Notes under the pieces: generated by a model
Database searches by the model: none
What the model was told of the DNA's origin: nothing
What the model saw: the letters and a program-made list of their open reading frames with translations, nothing else
In this document: piece after piece, positions 9,687-20,060 of the stretch
Position numbering within the stretch: position 1 is the stretch's first letter
How the letters are laid out: every line of letters begins with the position of its first letter
Source: Schizophyllum amplum
Taxonomy: Eukaryota > Basidiomycota > Agaricomycetes > Agaricales > Schizophyllaceae
Length of the DNA: 64,000 nt
Assembly (NCBI GenBank): GCA_007026445.1
Contig: VDMD01000002.1
Coordinates: 620,001-684,000, forward strand
Direction of reading: 5' to 3'
Program-made: the position numbers and the translations under genes

Positions 9687-11250
9687 TCAGACCTTAGCTT
9701 CAGGCATACATTCAACTCTTGCGAGAGGTGGTATCGGACAACTGCTGCTCCTCAGCGCTTCAGCCTTCAGATACGCAAGGCTTACTGAAGCAAAGGGTTG
9801 TCGACGTCCCTGGCCCCTACACAGACGTTAGCATGGACCTCGAATCAAGGGAATAAGCAACGACTCACTGCCAGCCATCCCAAACATCAACATCGCCGCA
9901 TTCACCCGGTCCTGCTTAGACAGCTTACCGTCGCCCGTCCTCGCTACGACCTTGTCGAGCTCCTGCTCCGTAAGGCCGTTGAATAGCTCATCTCCAATAT
10001 CGGAGGATGAGTCTTCGTCGTCAGTGTCGTCGACGATCGTATTGACATAGGACGCGATAGCCTTCGCCTCGCTGAACGACTTGGAGGAAGCGGAAGCCTT
10101 GCGAATCTGCGCAGCTGTTGTGTCGTTCACACTCGCTGATGGCCCCTGCGCCCCGACGGTGTCGGGAGACGCGACGGATCTGCGTTTCTCGCCAGTCTGG
10201 GAAGGTACAAAGAAGATCTCCTTCATAATCAGCCTGATTAGGCTGCCGCGCCATGTACTTTTGGACTTTATAGTGGGCGTTGACAACCAGCGCGAATATC
10301 GACCATTTCTCCTCGCTGTTTCGGTAGGTCGGCGGAAAAGGAAACTGACAGAGCAAGGATGCCCTGTCTTTGTGCTGGACGCGTGAGGCAGCAGAACTGG
10401 GGCGATCGAGAGTGCGATGCTCGTTCGGCAAGATGCCTATGGTCTCGCCTTCGGGAAGGAAGGCCGGTGAAAGGACAATGACGCTTAGGTTCTCGATGAA
10501 GTATGGATGGTATGTGGCTTTGGAACTCTGCCGCAAACGTCTAAGCATTCGTCCGCAAGTGAACAATTTGTGGGACAGACTCACGCCCAGAATACGTTTT
10601 GCAGTTCGATCATGCTCTGTTCTCTTGATCCACTCCTCGTTGTCTCGGCGAAGCTGGTCGTAAAGGCCACAAAGGTCTCTGAGCGACACAGTTACACAAT
10701 AGAGTGAATCTCCAGCCAACTTGACATGAAGCGAGGACTCAACTAGAGGCCAACAGTCATGTATGGCTCGCTTTCTATAGAGAAATAACGCATGGAGGAA
10801 AGCATTGGTCACGCCGTCCAACTTGAACGTCGATTTCCAGCGAACTTTTGGCGATTACACAGATGCTCCTTGACAGCAGACAAACGATGAGCGCGAGCCC
10901 CGAAAACAGGAGGTGCGGTCCAGCCTTACAACGCGCTCCCGCATTGCCGTCGCTTCAGAGTTGGTACCGCCGCCTTTTCGCACTGCAGGCTGTATCAAGT
11001 ACACAACCTCCAGATCAGCCGCAACCGAGCTTGTGATTAGTGACCGTCGGTCCAGAAAAAGGAGCCTATGCAGAAGGGGTATGGATCTTTGATTGGAAGA
11101 GTTTTTGCCCGAGTCTGGCGACGTTGACGGGGGTTCAGATTCCTCGTGAGGTGTAGCAGACGGCACAAGCAATGGATTTGGGGGCAGGTCTTGAGCACAA
11201 AGGGGTATTGAGATGACCTCGAGCCCTTCGCGGCGGACGACCTCGGCCAT
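9687..11250 (-). CDS. HNH-nuclease-like protein, copy A (probably decaying)
   Basis: The N-terminal exon starts MAEVVRREGLEVISIPL and contains LDRRSLITSSVAADLEVVYL. This lines up with the Cys-containing block of copy B at 11037-12079 and with the fungal HNH motif (CVVTG...LExAHIIP), but the metal-binding Cys and His are gone. Later blocks shared with B are LRDLCGLYDQLRRDNEEW, AKRILG and VLSPAFLPEGETIGILPNEHR. A C-terminal acidic region (SKQDRVNAAMLMFGMAG) follows. Compared with B, copy A has lost the GT donor after NAFL and has a one-base shift near 10836, so its product may be broken unless spliced differently. The 3' end (9687) depends on a GTGAGT intron at about 9808-9868. The first exon overlaps the 3' end of B. 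Confidence 0.45.
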
Positions 11251-12079
11251 GGTGGTTGGTAGTTGTAGTGCATACGAAGGAGTGCGGTCGAGATGCGGCG
11301 GTCCAGAGAGCGGTGTTCATTGGAAATGACGGCCAGAGTTTGGTCTTCAGGAAGGAATGCCGGTGATAAAGCAAGAACGACCAGGCGGCCGACAGTGTAG
11401 GTGTGTTTTCCGGCACCGGAGCTCTGCCACACATGTATCAGCTCAATTTCATGAAAAGCGGCCATAGAGACTCACTCCGAGGATGCGTTCAGCGTTGGGA
11501 TCTTGCTCGGCTCTTTCAGCCCAGTCCTTGTTGTCTTGCTGGAGTTGCGAGACGAGATCGACAAGTTCTTCGAGAGGGATGGTGATGCAGAATAAAGAGT
11601 ACTCTTCTAGCGCGATACGAAGTGATGTTCCAACTGGAATGCCGTGTGAGTAGTTGCAGCGATGACCAGATAATATGGGAGCGTACGAAGAATGGCATTC
11701 ACGGGGCTGTTCAGTGTGAAGTGCTCGTCGTTTCCAGCAAAGTTCTGTCCGCTCAGAACCCCCTCCTGGCGAACAGGTCGAATATGAACCTTGAATCATG
11801 AAAACAGCCAATGCGTACCACCATGAGGCGTCGACGCGTCGCTTCGGACGTCCCACTGCGAGCGGGAGGGATGAGGCACACGACATCCAGAGAAAGAGAA
11901 ACTTCACCAGTAACAAGACAGCGTCGATCACGCTGTAAGAGTTTCATACGGAGGGGTGCGTTAGGCTTGGAGATGCAGAATTTGCGTCGCGTAGGCGCTG
12001 AGATGGGTTCCTTCCGAGATCTGACGGCGCAGGCACTGAGTCGCGCATCAGAGGGCCGATCCTGACCGAGCTGAGCCAT
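11037..12079 (-). CDS. HNH-nuclease-like protein, copy B
   Basis: From MAQLGQDRPSDARLS the protein reaches LLQRDRRCLVTGEVSLSLDV, which resembles the first half of the HNH-type domain common in basidiomycetes (RDxxRCVVTG...LExVHIIP). The expected His is replaced (VVCLIPPA). The next exon gives FAGNDEHFTLNSPVNAIL, like the NxxxL element of that family. Then come EYSLFCITIPLEELVDLVSQ, AERILG and LSPAFLPEDQTLAVISNEHR. Introns with consensus donors occur after MV, NAIL and ERILG. The frame closes at 11037, inside the first exon of copy A, so the true 3' end may be earlier. Nuclease activity is doubtful because a key His is absent; the family label is an inference. Confidence 0.5.
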
Positions 12080-12620
12080 AATGGTATCTCGGAGGCCTTG
12101 AAAGTCGAGAGACCGAGCTGATTGTGGTGATCAGGAAAGAAAGCGGCCTTGAGTGTTGAGTGACACATTAGAGTCACAATGGGACTGCCTAAATGAGCGA
12201 AGAAGGGACTGCACGACGCACGTCCATGTTCCAGTCGTGTTGCCTGTATGCCGAGCCTCTTCTGTTATTCCTCCTTCAGAACATCAGTCAATGCGTCCGC
12301 TAGCATGCAAGTATATCCATAACAAGGTATAGTCCAAAGGGTCCCAAGGGTAAAGCTACGTACGGTATTAGGGCGCGACAACAGAATGTGTATGCCCGAA
12401 CGGCGATGTGAATGTCCGTACGGCGTCGCGCCAGAATCAGTGAAGGTGGAATGCACGGGTAAAGCATGAGATGCTTCAAGACAGGTAGCCAAGGGAGTCA
12501 CATCCACAGTGGGTCGGCGTCGAGGCCCGCGAGAGGAGGACAGGGCATCAAAGCACGCGGGGAGGGGAGCGCCTAAGCGCAGAGAGGCGAAAATGGACTG
12601 GGTACGTCGGCGCTAGAAGT
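12080..12620. other. Intergenic, with a small GC-rich hairpin
   Basis: No gene was recognised between copy B and the protease gene. At about 12371-12434 an 8-bp perfect inverted repeat (GGCGCGAC / GTCGCGCC) encloses two similar 21-bp units (tgtatgcccgaacggcg-like and tgaatgtccgtacggcg-like). Confidence 0.4.
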
Positions 12621-15210
12621 TCACGTCGCATAGCTCATCGGCCTGTCCTGCGATGTTCCAGCTTGCGCCCTCAGATGGGGTACCGCGACACTACGCGGCC
12701 GGTCACCGGGCTGTAGCGAGCCCCCACCGGGTTGGAAGCGACGACGCGGCGGCGGCAGCAAGTCGCCCTCTTCCTGCCCCTCCTGCGACGATTGCCTCTG
12801 CAGGAAGCTCGGCGTACGCGGCGTCATCGGCGCCTGCAGGCCGGAAGGCGGGCGCATGGAGATCGGCGACGCCGGCGCGTGCATCGACGAGCGCACCGAC
12901 TGCGGCACATCGTGTTCGCCGCTGATGTCCTCCTCTTGCGGCTCGTGGTGCTGTATGAAGCCCGGGCTGGGCGGCTGGATGGGCGGCGGCGGGGGTGCAC
13001 GTGTCGGCGCAGCCGGCTGCTGCTGCTGCTGCTGCTGCTGAGAGAAGACTGGTGTAGACTCCGTTGGGCTTTCCGGCTCCTCCGCGATGTCCCCGATGCG
13101 GCCCTTGTCAATGCTCATGCTCGCGCTACGTACGCTCTTAGGGCGTCCGTTCTCAAACTCCATGTAGCGCGGCGAGGGCGCGACGAAGGTGTCGTCTGTG
13201 ATCGCCATGCTAACGGGCTCATAGGTGTGCGGCTGTTCGTTGGCAGGAACGCCTGCGATGTAGCTGTGGCGCGGGTTCATCGGCATCGGGCTGAAACCGC
13301 GGCCAGTGCGACACATGACCTTTCTCCTGCGGCTGCGGCGGCAGACGTAGATCATACCGGAGGCACCGAGGACAAGGAGGACGAGCGCATTGAGAGCCAT
13401 GATGGCAAGGATGGCGGGAAGGTATGTGGCGAGCTTATCAAGGGTATTTGCGACGTCGCTCGAAACTGTGACAGACGTAGAAGCCATAGACGCCTCATCC
13501 ACATCCTGAGCCTGGTAGGAGATACCGCTGCGAGGGCTGGTGTTGCGCTGAGAGGCGAACTCTTGCGAAGCCTCGTTGGGGTCAACAATGGAAAGGATCT
13601 TCACGTAGGGATCGCCCATTTTGCCATCGGAGTCGAAGTCGCCAAAGTCGTATACCGAGTACACAGAGCGGAGGAAGTTGTCGCCGATGAGCCAATCGCT
13701 AGGTGAGGGTCAGACAATACAATGTTAGGCGAAGAAGGACGCACAAATTGCCCTCAGCGACAGCGAGCGAGCCAGGGACGAAGGATCCAACGCATTGGGA
13801 TTGGTCGGTGAGACCAGTGGGAGTGATGTCGAGCGGATGCATGGGGAAGACCTGGCCGCTGCATGGATATTAGGCTTCATCTACATTTTACGCTGTTGAT
13901 AGCGTACCCAATTTGTATGGCCATGTCGATCTCAGCATCGCACGGCACCACCCATTGACCAAGAGAAGAATCAAAAGACGCGCCGTCGATATCTCCATAA
14001 ATTGCATTGCAGATATCACTTGGTACGTAGCTGAACACAAGGTCAACGAATTCTCGTGGCGCGGTCAAGGAGACTCACGTGTAAGATGTGCCGCTGTCCA
14101 AGAGCGCGACGGCTTGATTGACCTGTACGTTCGGGACAGAGGTCGTCGGCGAGATGATGTTGTCGCCGACAAAGATATAGTCGACCAGTACAGTCCAGCG
14201 TGTCGGGGCCGTCTCAGGAAACGTCGGGATTGCCTTCTGGTCCTTCACCGCCTTGTACTCGTCGATGTACTCGCCGATAGTGAAAGTACCTTCGATATCG
14301 TCCGAGTCGTCGGTGCTGCGCTGCATGAGGAAGGAGATGAAGTTGGGCTCGGTAGGGTTATCCTCGAAGAGGTTGTAGAGCATGCTGCGGCCCTTGTCGG
14401 AGCCGGTGGAGTTGAGGGCGTAGTCGATGGTGGAGAGGGAGGTGAAGCCGAGGCCGAGGATGCCATCGGCGTCGTAAGAGAGCGCAGGGCTCTGAGCGGT
14501 GGACACATCCAGGAAGGCCTGTTGGGAGACGGAGATGCTAGGGGAACGTTAATTGAATCCAGAGGGAGTTTAGGCCACGCACTTGGCAAATTCGATGTCC
14601 GCGAACCCGATAGAGCCGTTGCACCAGCCGATGCCGTACTGCGAAGGGTGAGCGAAGGACCTGTGGTGAGCGGAGTGATGCGTACAGTGACATTGACTGA
14701 TAGAGCCTGGAAGAGGTCAGCAAGGACTTGTGTATATAGAGCTGATGCTCACCGAAGTGTCCGAGTTGGGGAGGGGATAGATGTCGCCCTTGATCCACAG
14801 GTCCGAGGAGCCGGTGTCGAGTTGCACCACATAGTCTATACAGCGAGTGAGATGCAGCACCTCCCCCAGTGTGACCGAGACTAACCGTTTCCTCCGACGA
14901 CAATCTGCAACTGATTAGATGCGCCCTTAAATAGAGAAGGATAGAAACTCACGTCGGACATGTAGATCAAGTCGTGAACGGTGCTATCGCTGTTTCAGCT
15001 GCAATCCCCTCAGTCTACCAGGCTCACGCACTCGAGGTCGAGCAGGCCGCTATCGTCACCGTCGCCCGCCGCCGCAAGGACCTTGAAATGAGAGTTGCCA
15101 TTGCGTTTGTCGAGGCGATCCGTCCGCTTCGTCTGCTTGAGGGGGACCTTGACTGCGGAGACCAGGAGAGCATGGGCGGCGACAGCCAGTAGGAGAAAAC
15201 GAGTGACCAT
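12621..15210 (-). CDS. Pepsin-type aspartic protease with C-terminal membrane anchor and long cytosolic tail
   Basis: The ATG at 15210 gives a signal peptide (MVTRFLLLAVAAHALLVSA) followed by a basic propeptide. The catalytic motifs are VVQLDTGSSDLW and VALLDSGTSYT, the two Asp of family A1, and the bilobed core spans about 400 residues over many exons. After the core, a Ser/Thr-rich stretch leads to a transmembrane helix (LPAILAIMALNALVLLVLGA) and CRRSRRRK. A disordered tail of about 250 residues follows, with poly-Gln (8 Q) and poly-Pro and the ending DRPMSYAT. This layout matches membrane-bound fungal A1 proteases rather than secreted or vacuolar ones. The tail is unusually long and low in complexity. 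Neighbours do not suggest a pathway. Confidence 0.85.
13017..13040 (-). repeat. CAG trinucleotide run coding for poly-Gln
   Basis: Eight consecutive CAG codons (minus strand) lie in the cytosolic tail of the aspartic protease, next to Pro-rich sequence. Such runs are length-variable between strains. Confidence 0.8.
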
Positions 15211-15811
15211 GACGAAGAAAAAGGAACGAAGGGGAACGGAACGAACGAACGGAAGGCGGTGAGCGCGCGTCTCAACCGAGAACCGAGAATCAGGCAACGC
15301 CGCGCGAGGGTTCCTCGGACGCGGCGAATGCCGAACTAGCAGCGCTGCGAGAGTCTGCGAACGTGTGCGCCATTGTTCGTCCTTACGAGTGGCAGAGGAG
15401 AGCGGGACTGAGCTCCATTGAGCTCATAGCATGTTCATCAGAAGTCTCTTTCGTTACGTCGAACGGGGTCCGGGACCGGCGGGCAACGGTACATATGAAC
15501 TTGAAGGCTAAGGCTATGCAGGTTCCCATTCGGACATGAAAGAGTCAGCCCGTTGTGGAACAAGGACACTAGAGTGTTTGAGTATTTCTCCTGCATCTAT
15601 GGCTGGTTCAATTGAGCCAATGGATTTGCGGGGGAGGGGGACGTGGAATTTCGCGCGTCTACCGCCCCTCACCACCTTGACCTCGCCTGCGTCTGCAACT
15701 GACTTCACGAATGGCACCGGGTCCTTCAGTCGACGGCTTCAGTTTGATTAGATGCGCAGATAGATAGGTAGATAGATTGATTCATGGGTTTGTCCAATTG
15801 TCAATGGTGGC
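15211..15811. other. Intergenic, with a short GATA-type repeat
   Basis: This is the upstream region of the protease gene and the 3' flank of the transhydrogenase gene. A short run of GATA/GGTA units (gatagataggtagatagatt) lies at about 15759-15778. Open frames within it have no recognisable domain. Confidence 0.45.
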
Positions 15812-18023
15812 TCAGTACTCCATGCTCTGCTCGATGATCTTCGTCAGATGCATCCGCCCGTCTTCGCCCACAAAGTCACCAATCCCAGGAGCAAGGTCCA
15901 GTACACGGCGTTGAGGTATGGCACCCTCGACTAGCGCCTCAACATCCGCGTTGGTATACCTACAGAACATATAAGCAAAGGGCCAACAGCAAATTGACGA
16001 ATAGGCGGAATGACAGCATGAGTGCTGACTACACCCAGGAGGCATCACAGAGAATAGACCACTCACCCGATTGCCTTCAACCCGCGGGGCACACCAAGGT
16101 CGTCCAAGAACCGCGCAATTGCCTCATACAGGTGCAGCCCCACATCCGCGTCGGGGATACGCGCTATGCTCGGGTCGCTCTCCGACACCTTGTGGAACAC
16201 CGACAGCACCTGCCGATGTCTCTGCGGGTTCGACGGCGCCGTAAATTGGAATACTAGAAGGTGGGGGGTCAACACAAGGAAAAGTGACGTAGTAACCAAC
16301 GGTGACACGTACCAGCAGGGCCTGTCAGTGCTACGCTGACACCGTGCGGCACGATGGGCCCATCGACCTGGTAGCCTGAATGCTTGTACTTCGGCCCCTT
16401 CTTATTCAAGCCAGATATCTGCACGAAAACGTTCAGTAGGTTTCGACGATGAAGAGATAATGGATTCGCGTACCGGATAGCTCATCCCATGGCACAAATG
16501 CACACCTGCATTGCCGAAACCGATACCAGCGAATGATGATGCAAGCCTGGACCCCATCAGCACCTCTGGACGGATAGTCCCATCATCCAGAACTCACAGC
16601 ATCGCCCGCCTTGCCTCCTCATCGTCCCTGTTCTTTGCCACCCGCGGCAAGTTATTCACACAAGTCTGCAGCGCCCAGAACGAGAAGATATCTGCCACGG
16701 GGTTGCTTCCCTGGTACGCTGGTCGGTTTATCGGGTTCGACGGACGCGGTGTGCGCTCGTTATAACTGAGAAATATGAATATCAGGATGAGCCGGGGCTT
16801 CAAATACGCACGGAATCGCAGTGAAGCTTTCCAAGCTGTGGAATAGCACGTCCAGCCCAGAGCTAATGTGCACCTGCGTAGGGCACGTCTCGGTGTTGCG
16901 CGTATCCTGCGTCCAAATTAGCTGCCTTTGGCCTTACCGATGTTACTTCATACTCACCACTATGCCTAGCAGGGGCTTTAGTGCACGGCTTGCAATACCG
17001 GTCTTGAACGCTCGGCTAGTGATGTCCACGATGGCGGCACCCGTGGTCTCCGATCCGGTTCCGGCAGTTGTCGGAATCGCAATGAGGGGGCGCAACTGCT
17101 GTGACACGGGGGTGCCTTTGCCCACCGGCGCGTTGATGAAGTCAAAGAGGTCCGCATCTTTGTAGACAGAGAACCTGGAGCGGCGTCAGAGACTGGGCGA
17201 CCCGAAAGATTAAAGCCCCGCTTACAGATTTGCTGCCTTCAAATACTTTCAGATCAGAAAGCAATGTGCGATGGGAAAGTCGCCTACCTTCGCCGTGTCG
17301 ATGACGCTTCCGCCTCCCACACTGAGGGACGTAAGCGACGTGCACGCGGAATTGGGGAGAACGATACGCACGCGAGGAAGTGGCTAAACTCGGACTTGCG
17401 AGCCCAGGCGATCGCATTCCGCCAGCTGTCTTCAGTGGGCTCGGCCACCACGCGGTCGTACACCTCGAACGGGAGGTCGGACTGCGACTCGAGCGCGCGT
17501 AGAGTCTACGAGGGGCGTAAGCACGGCTTCTATGGAGGTCAGGTGGGCCTAGCGTACCGCCTGCATGGGAGGGAGCTTCGCTAGGGAACGTCAGATGACG
17601 GTGTAGCACGTAAACAGTCCAACGACGAACCAATGTTGGGGTCGGTGAAGACGCCGACCTGGGAAGCGGTGAGTAAGTACTCCCACACGAGGAAAGTCAG
17701 CGAACGCACCTTCGTGGCCTTCATGTTCTTCAAGTCCATGCCGACCTCTGCAGTCACGCCGTCGCCAAACCGCAGGTTGGATGCTGCGACCTGCGCAGGC
17801 CGTTAGTATCCTCCTCTCTCGGTCGCACGCACAGGCCATCTCTCACCTCGAATGCATATTCCTTCTCGACGTGCTGTACTGGCGTCGCGAGCTGTCTGAG
17901 CTGGCCGACCGCGGCGACCTGCTGGTTAAGGTGTACATGCGGCTTGCCGCCATGGCATGGGCACGTCGCGCCGTGCTGTGTCGCACTGATGAGGCGAAAG
18001 ATCGACGAGCGGGATGCTGCCAT
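15812..18023 (-). CDS. Hydroxyacid-oxoacid transhydrogenase, mitochondrial (iron-containing alcohol dehydrogenase family)
   Basis: The ADHFE1-like enzyme oxidises 4-hydroxybutyrate to succinate semialdehyde while reducing 2-oxoglutarate to 2-hydroxyglutarate. The ATG at 18023 gives a mitochondrial leader ([20 protein letters not shown]). Family features in order are [31 protein letters not shown] (nucleotide loop), [24 protein letters not shown] and [15 protein letters not shown] with the metal-binding His residues. The protein ends [16 protein letters not shown]. Around ten short introns interrupt about 480 codons; all joints checked keep the frame. The gene looks complete and active. Confidence 0.9.
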
Positions 18024-18583
18024 GACTAGCGGAGAGAAGGTAGGAAAGAAACAAGACAAGAAGGAGGCGCCTAGCTATAGGCAGCGGTATGTTGGAGCAA
18101 CCGACTTGCCGAGCCGGCATTCGCTTGCCGACATCCCGAGTGCGGGGTAGCTCCAGACGCCACAAAAGCCCACTGATCTCTTGAAGTTCAACTTCGGCTC
18201 AGAGTTGTTTTGAGCGGACTTGACAAAATAAAAGGCGTAGTACAGGCCAAGACGATGAATAAATCTGAAGGTGTACGCCCTCCCCGATATCCCTAGCTTG
18301 ACGCATTTTACAAGCATGAAAAGCCGAGCGCTTGCCGAGGCCAAGGGCGGAATGTGGTATTGCAGGACGATCATGCATATTGCCGACGCTTTGGCAGTTG
18401 AACTTGCCGTAGCGGAGGGATGTCTACGCCTGGCCCATGGGAAGAGCTGACAATCATAATTGAGGGAGCTGGGCTTTCGAGGATTGTTCGAGGAAACGGC
18501 TTCGACGCTCGGTAAGGAGTCCCGTTGGAGTCCAGCCTCGTGTGGTTAGCATGTTGCCAGTGGTCCGTGCGTCGGAGGGACAG
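18024..18583. other. Intergenic between the transhydrogenase gene and U2 snRNA
   Basis: No protein gene was recognised. The palindromic 10-mer AGTTCAACTT / AAGTTGAACT occurs twice, at 18185-18194 and 18396-18405 (see findings). The stretch just before 18584 is the U2 upstream promoter region. Confidence 0.5.
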
Positions 18584-18590
18584 TATATAA
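18584..18590 (+). promoter_or_regulatory. TATA box of the U2 snRNA gene
   Basis: TATATAA lies about 30 bp before the likely U2 5' end, the usual distance for an snRNA gene read by RNA polymerase II in fungi. Confidence 0.65.
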
Positions 18591-18614
18591 GGCTTCTCCC
18601 GACATCCCGATTCC

Positions 18615-18798
18615 TTACCACTCTGGCCTTTTGGCTTAGATCAAGTGTAGTATCTGTTCTTAAAAGTTTAACCACTTTTACCGAAGCACTGCTTCGTGTT
18701 ATGGTTATCCAATTTTTGTCGCCCCTGCTCCCTGGGCTCTGCTTGCAACCCGGGGGCGCGATGACCTTGCCATTGCAGTACCGGCTTGTGTCGTCGGG
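18615..18798 (+). ncRNA. U2: U2 spliceosomal small nuclear RNA
   Basis: The strongly conserved 5' part (GGCCTTTTGGCTTAGATCAA then GTGTAGTATCTGTTCTT) includes the GTAGTA element that pairs with intron branch points. It is followed by a stem-loop IIa (AAAAGTTTAACCACTTTT) and a GC-rich stem. An Sm-binding site, AATTTTTG, lies near 18711-18718. The 3' end folds into a stem whose loop contains ATTGCAGTACC, the binding sequence for U2B''/U2A' proteins. Length is about 184 nt, close to other fungal and animal U2 RNAs. The 5' end is set by analogy at 18615-18617 and the 3' end by the closing stem, each with a few bases of uncertainty. Confidence 0.93.
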
Positions 18799-20060
18799 GG
18801 AATCTTCCTCCCGTCCCCCCTCCCCTCTCTCTTTGGGTTCCGCTCCATCCCTCGTCTATCGACGATGTGGAGGGCGGGCGCAAACGGATTGGGCGTTGTT
18901 CCGTTTTATCACTTACAAACTGCGTTCTATATTGGAACTTCCCGGGTGGAAGATTGGTATGAGTCACTGACTGCGGCTGTAGAATATTAGAGAAAAAGCA
19001 ACCATCTGATAGATCCGGATCCGCTTCCAGACGGCACTTGCTACTTAGCTTGAGGCAGTAGATGCACGGTTTGAGGGACTACATACATACTTAGTACCTC
19101 ACCAGATGTAGGGTGAGTCCCACATTGGCCTAAATGATCCCCTGTGGAGACTACACACGCAGTCGCGCCCAAATCGTGCCCTTGGGTTGGGGTGGAGAGC
19201 GAATTCCTTCCTATTCTGCTACTGTCAATTGGCCGTCCGCGTCATTGCTCACACGGTGAAATACTTAGAGGTGGTCAAGTTACCTGCTTGAATGTAGAAC
19301 GTAGAAAAGTCAGCTGTGCAAGAAAAAAAAGGGAATCAACTATGTTGAACGAGGTTGAACGTGACCGTGAGACAAGCACGTGCCTTGCGTAAGGGCAGCG
19401 CCTGACTGGCGCCTGAATGCTTGCTTCTGATTCTCACCACAGGTCCACAATCCAGCCCTGATCCAGCCCCATTCTGATAGTCCGACAGACAATAGACCCG
19501 CCGTACTGCCGTTCTTGACCATTATTCGCCTAGGAACTACGCCCTCGACTACATACCGCAAGCAACTCCAGTCATGCGAAGGAGCCAAAGCGAGAAGTTC
19601 TCAGGTTGCTTGCCGCAAACTACGAGTTCTACGAGATTCTACTGCGCATACATGAGTCTGATTCCAAGACCTGGCACGGCAGTAATCGGATCCGCCATTA
19701 GCAGCTGCGCCAAAGCGGCCATCCTCACTCGAACTGTCGTCCGCCCAGCCCAAAAACGATGCACGCGCTGCGCCTTTGTCCAGCACGAGGCAGCTTCTAT
19801 CCTGTCTGGACTCTGCTCCTTCCCTTGTACAGATCTTTCGTTGATCCCCTCGGGTATCCCTGCTTTAGACAGCCCGCCATTTTTTGTCATCAGGAAGCGG
19901 CGCAGACACCGTGACCAAGTCCGCAGTGTCTATGTATCGGTTCTATTGCGCGGCCGATGCCACCTGATTCACATCTTAAAGGTCAGCTCTCATGCGCTCT
20001 TCTCGACCTGGTTCGTACAGGGCCTCGCTATCAGCTTGTCCGATCCCCCTCGACCTCGAT
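18799..20060. other. Long intergenic region upstream of the first P450
   Basis: About 1.26 kb without a recognised gene. An open frame at 19574-20218 runs into the P450 start in another frame; its composition and lack of motifs argue against a protein. I saw no terminal repeats or P450-like relic here. Confidence 0.45.

Noticed and set aside
10225..10260. A 25-nt intron in HNH-like copy A
   Set aside because: It would connect the frames (KVQ to LIMKEIF), but copy A has other signs of decay, so a frameshift is just as likely; not reported as an intron.
12732..13706. 324-residue plus-strand open frame
   Set aside because: Antisense shadow of the aspartic protease exon; Arg/Leu-rich composition of a GC-rich complement and no motif.
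13913..14884. 323-residue plus-strand open frame
   Set aside because: Antisense to the catalytic exons of the aspartic protease, which have the clear DTGSS and DSGTS motifs.
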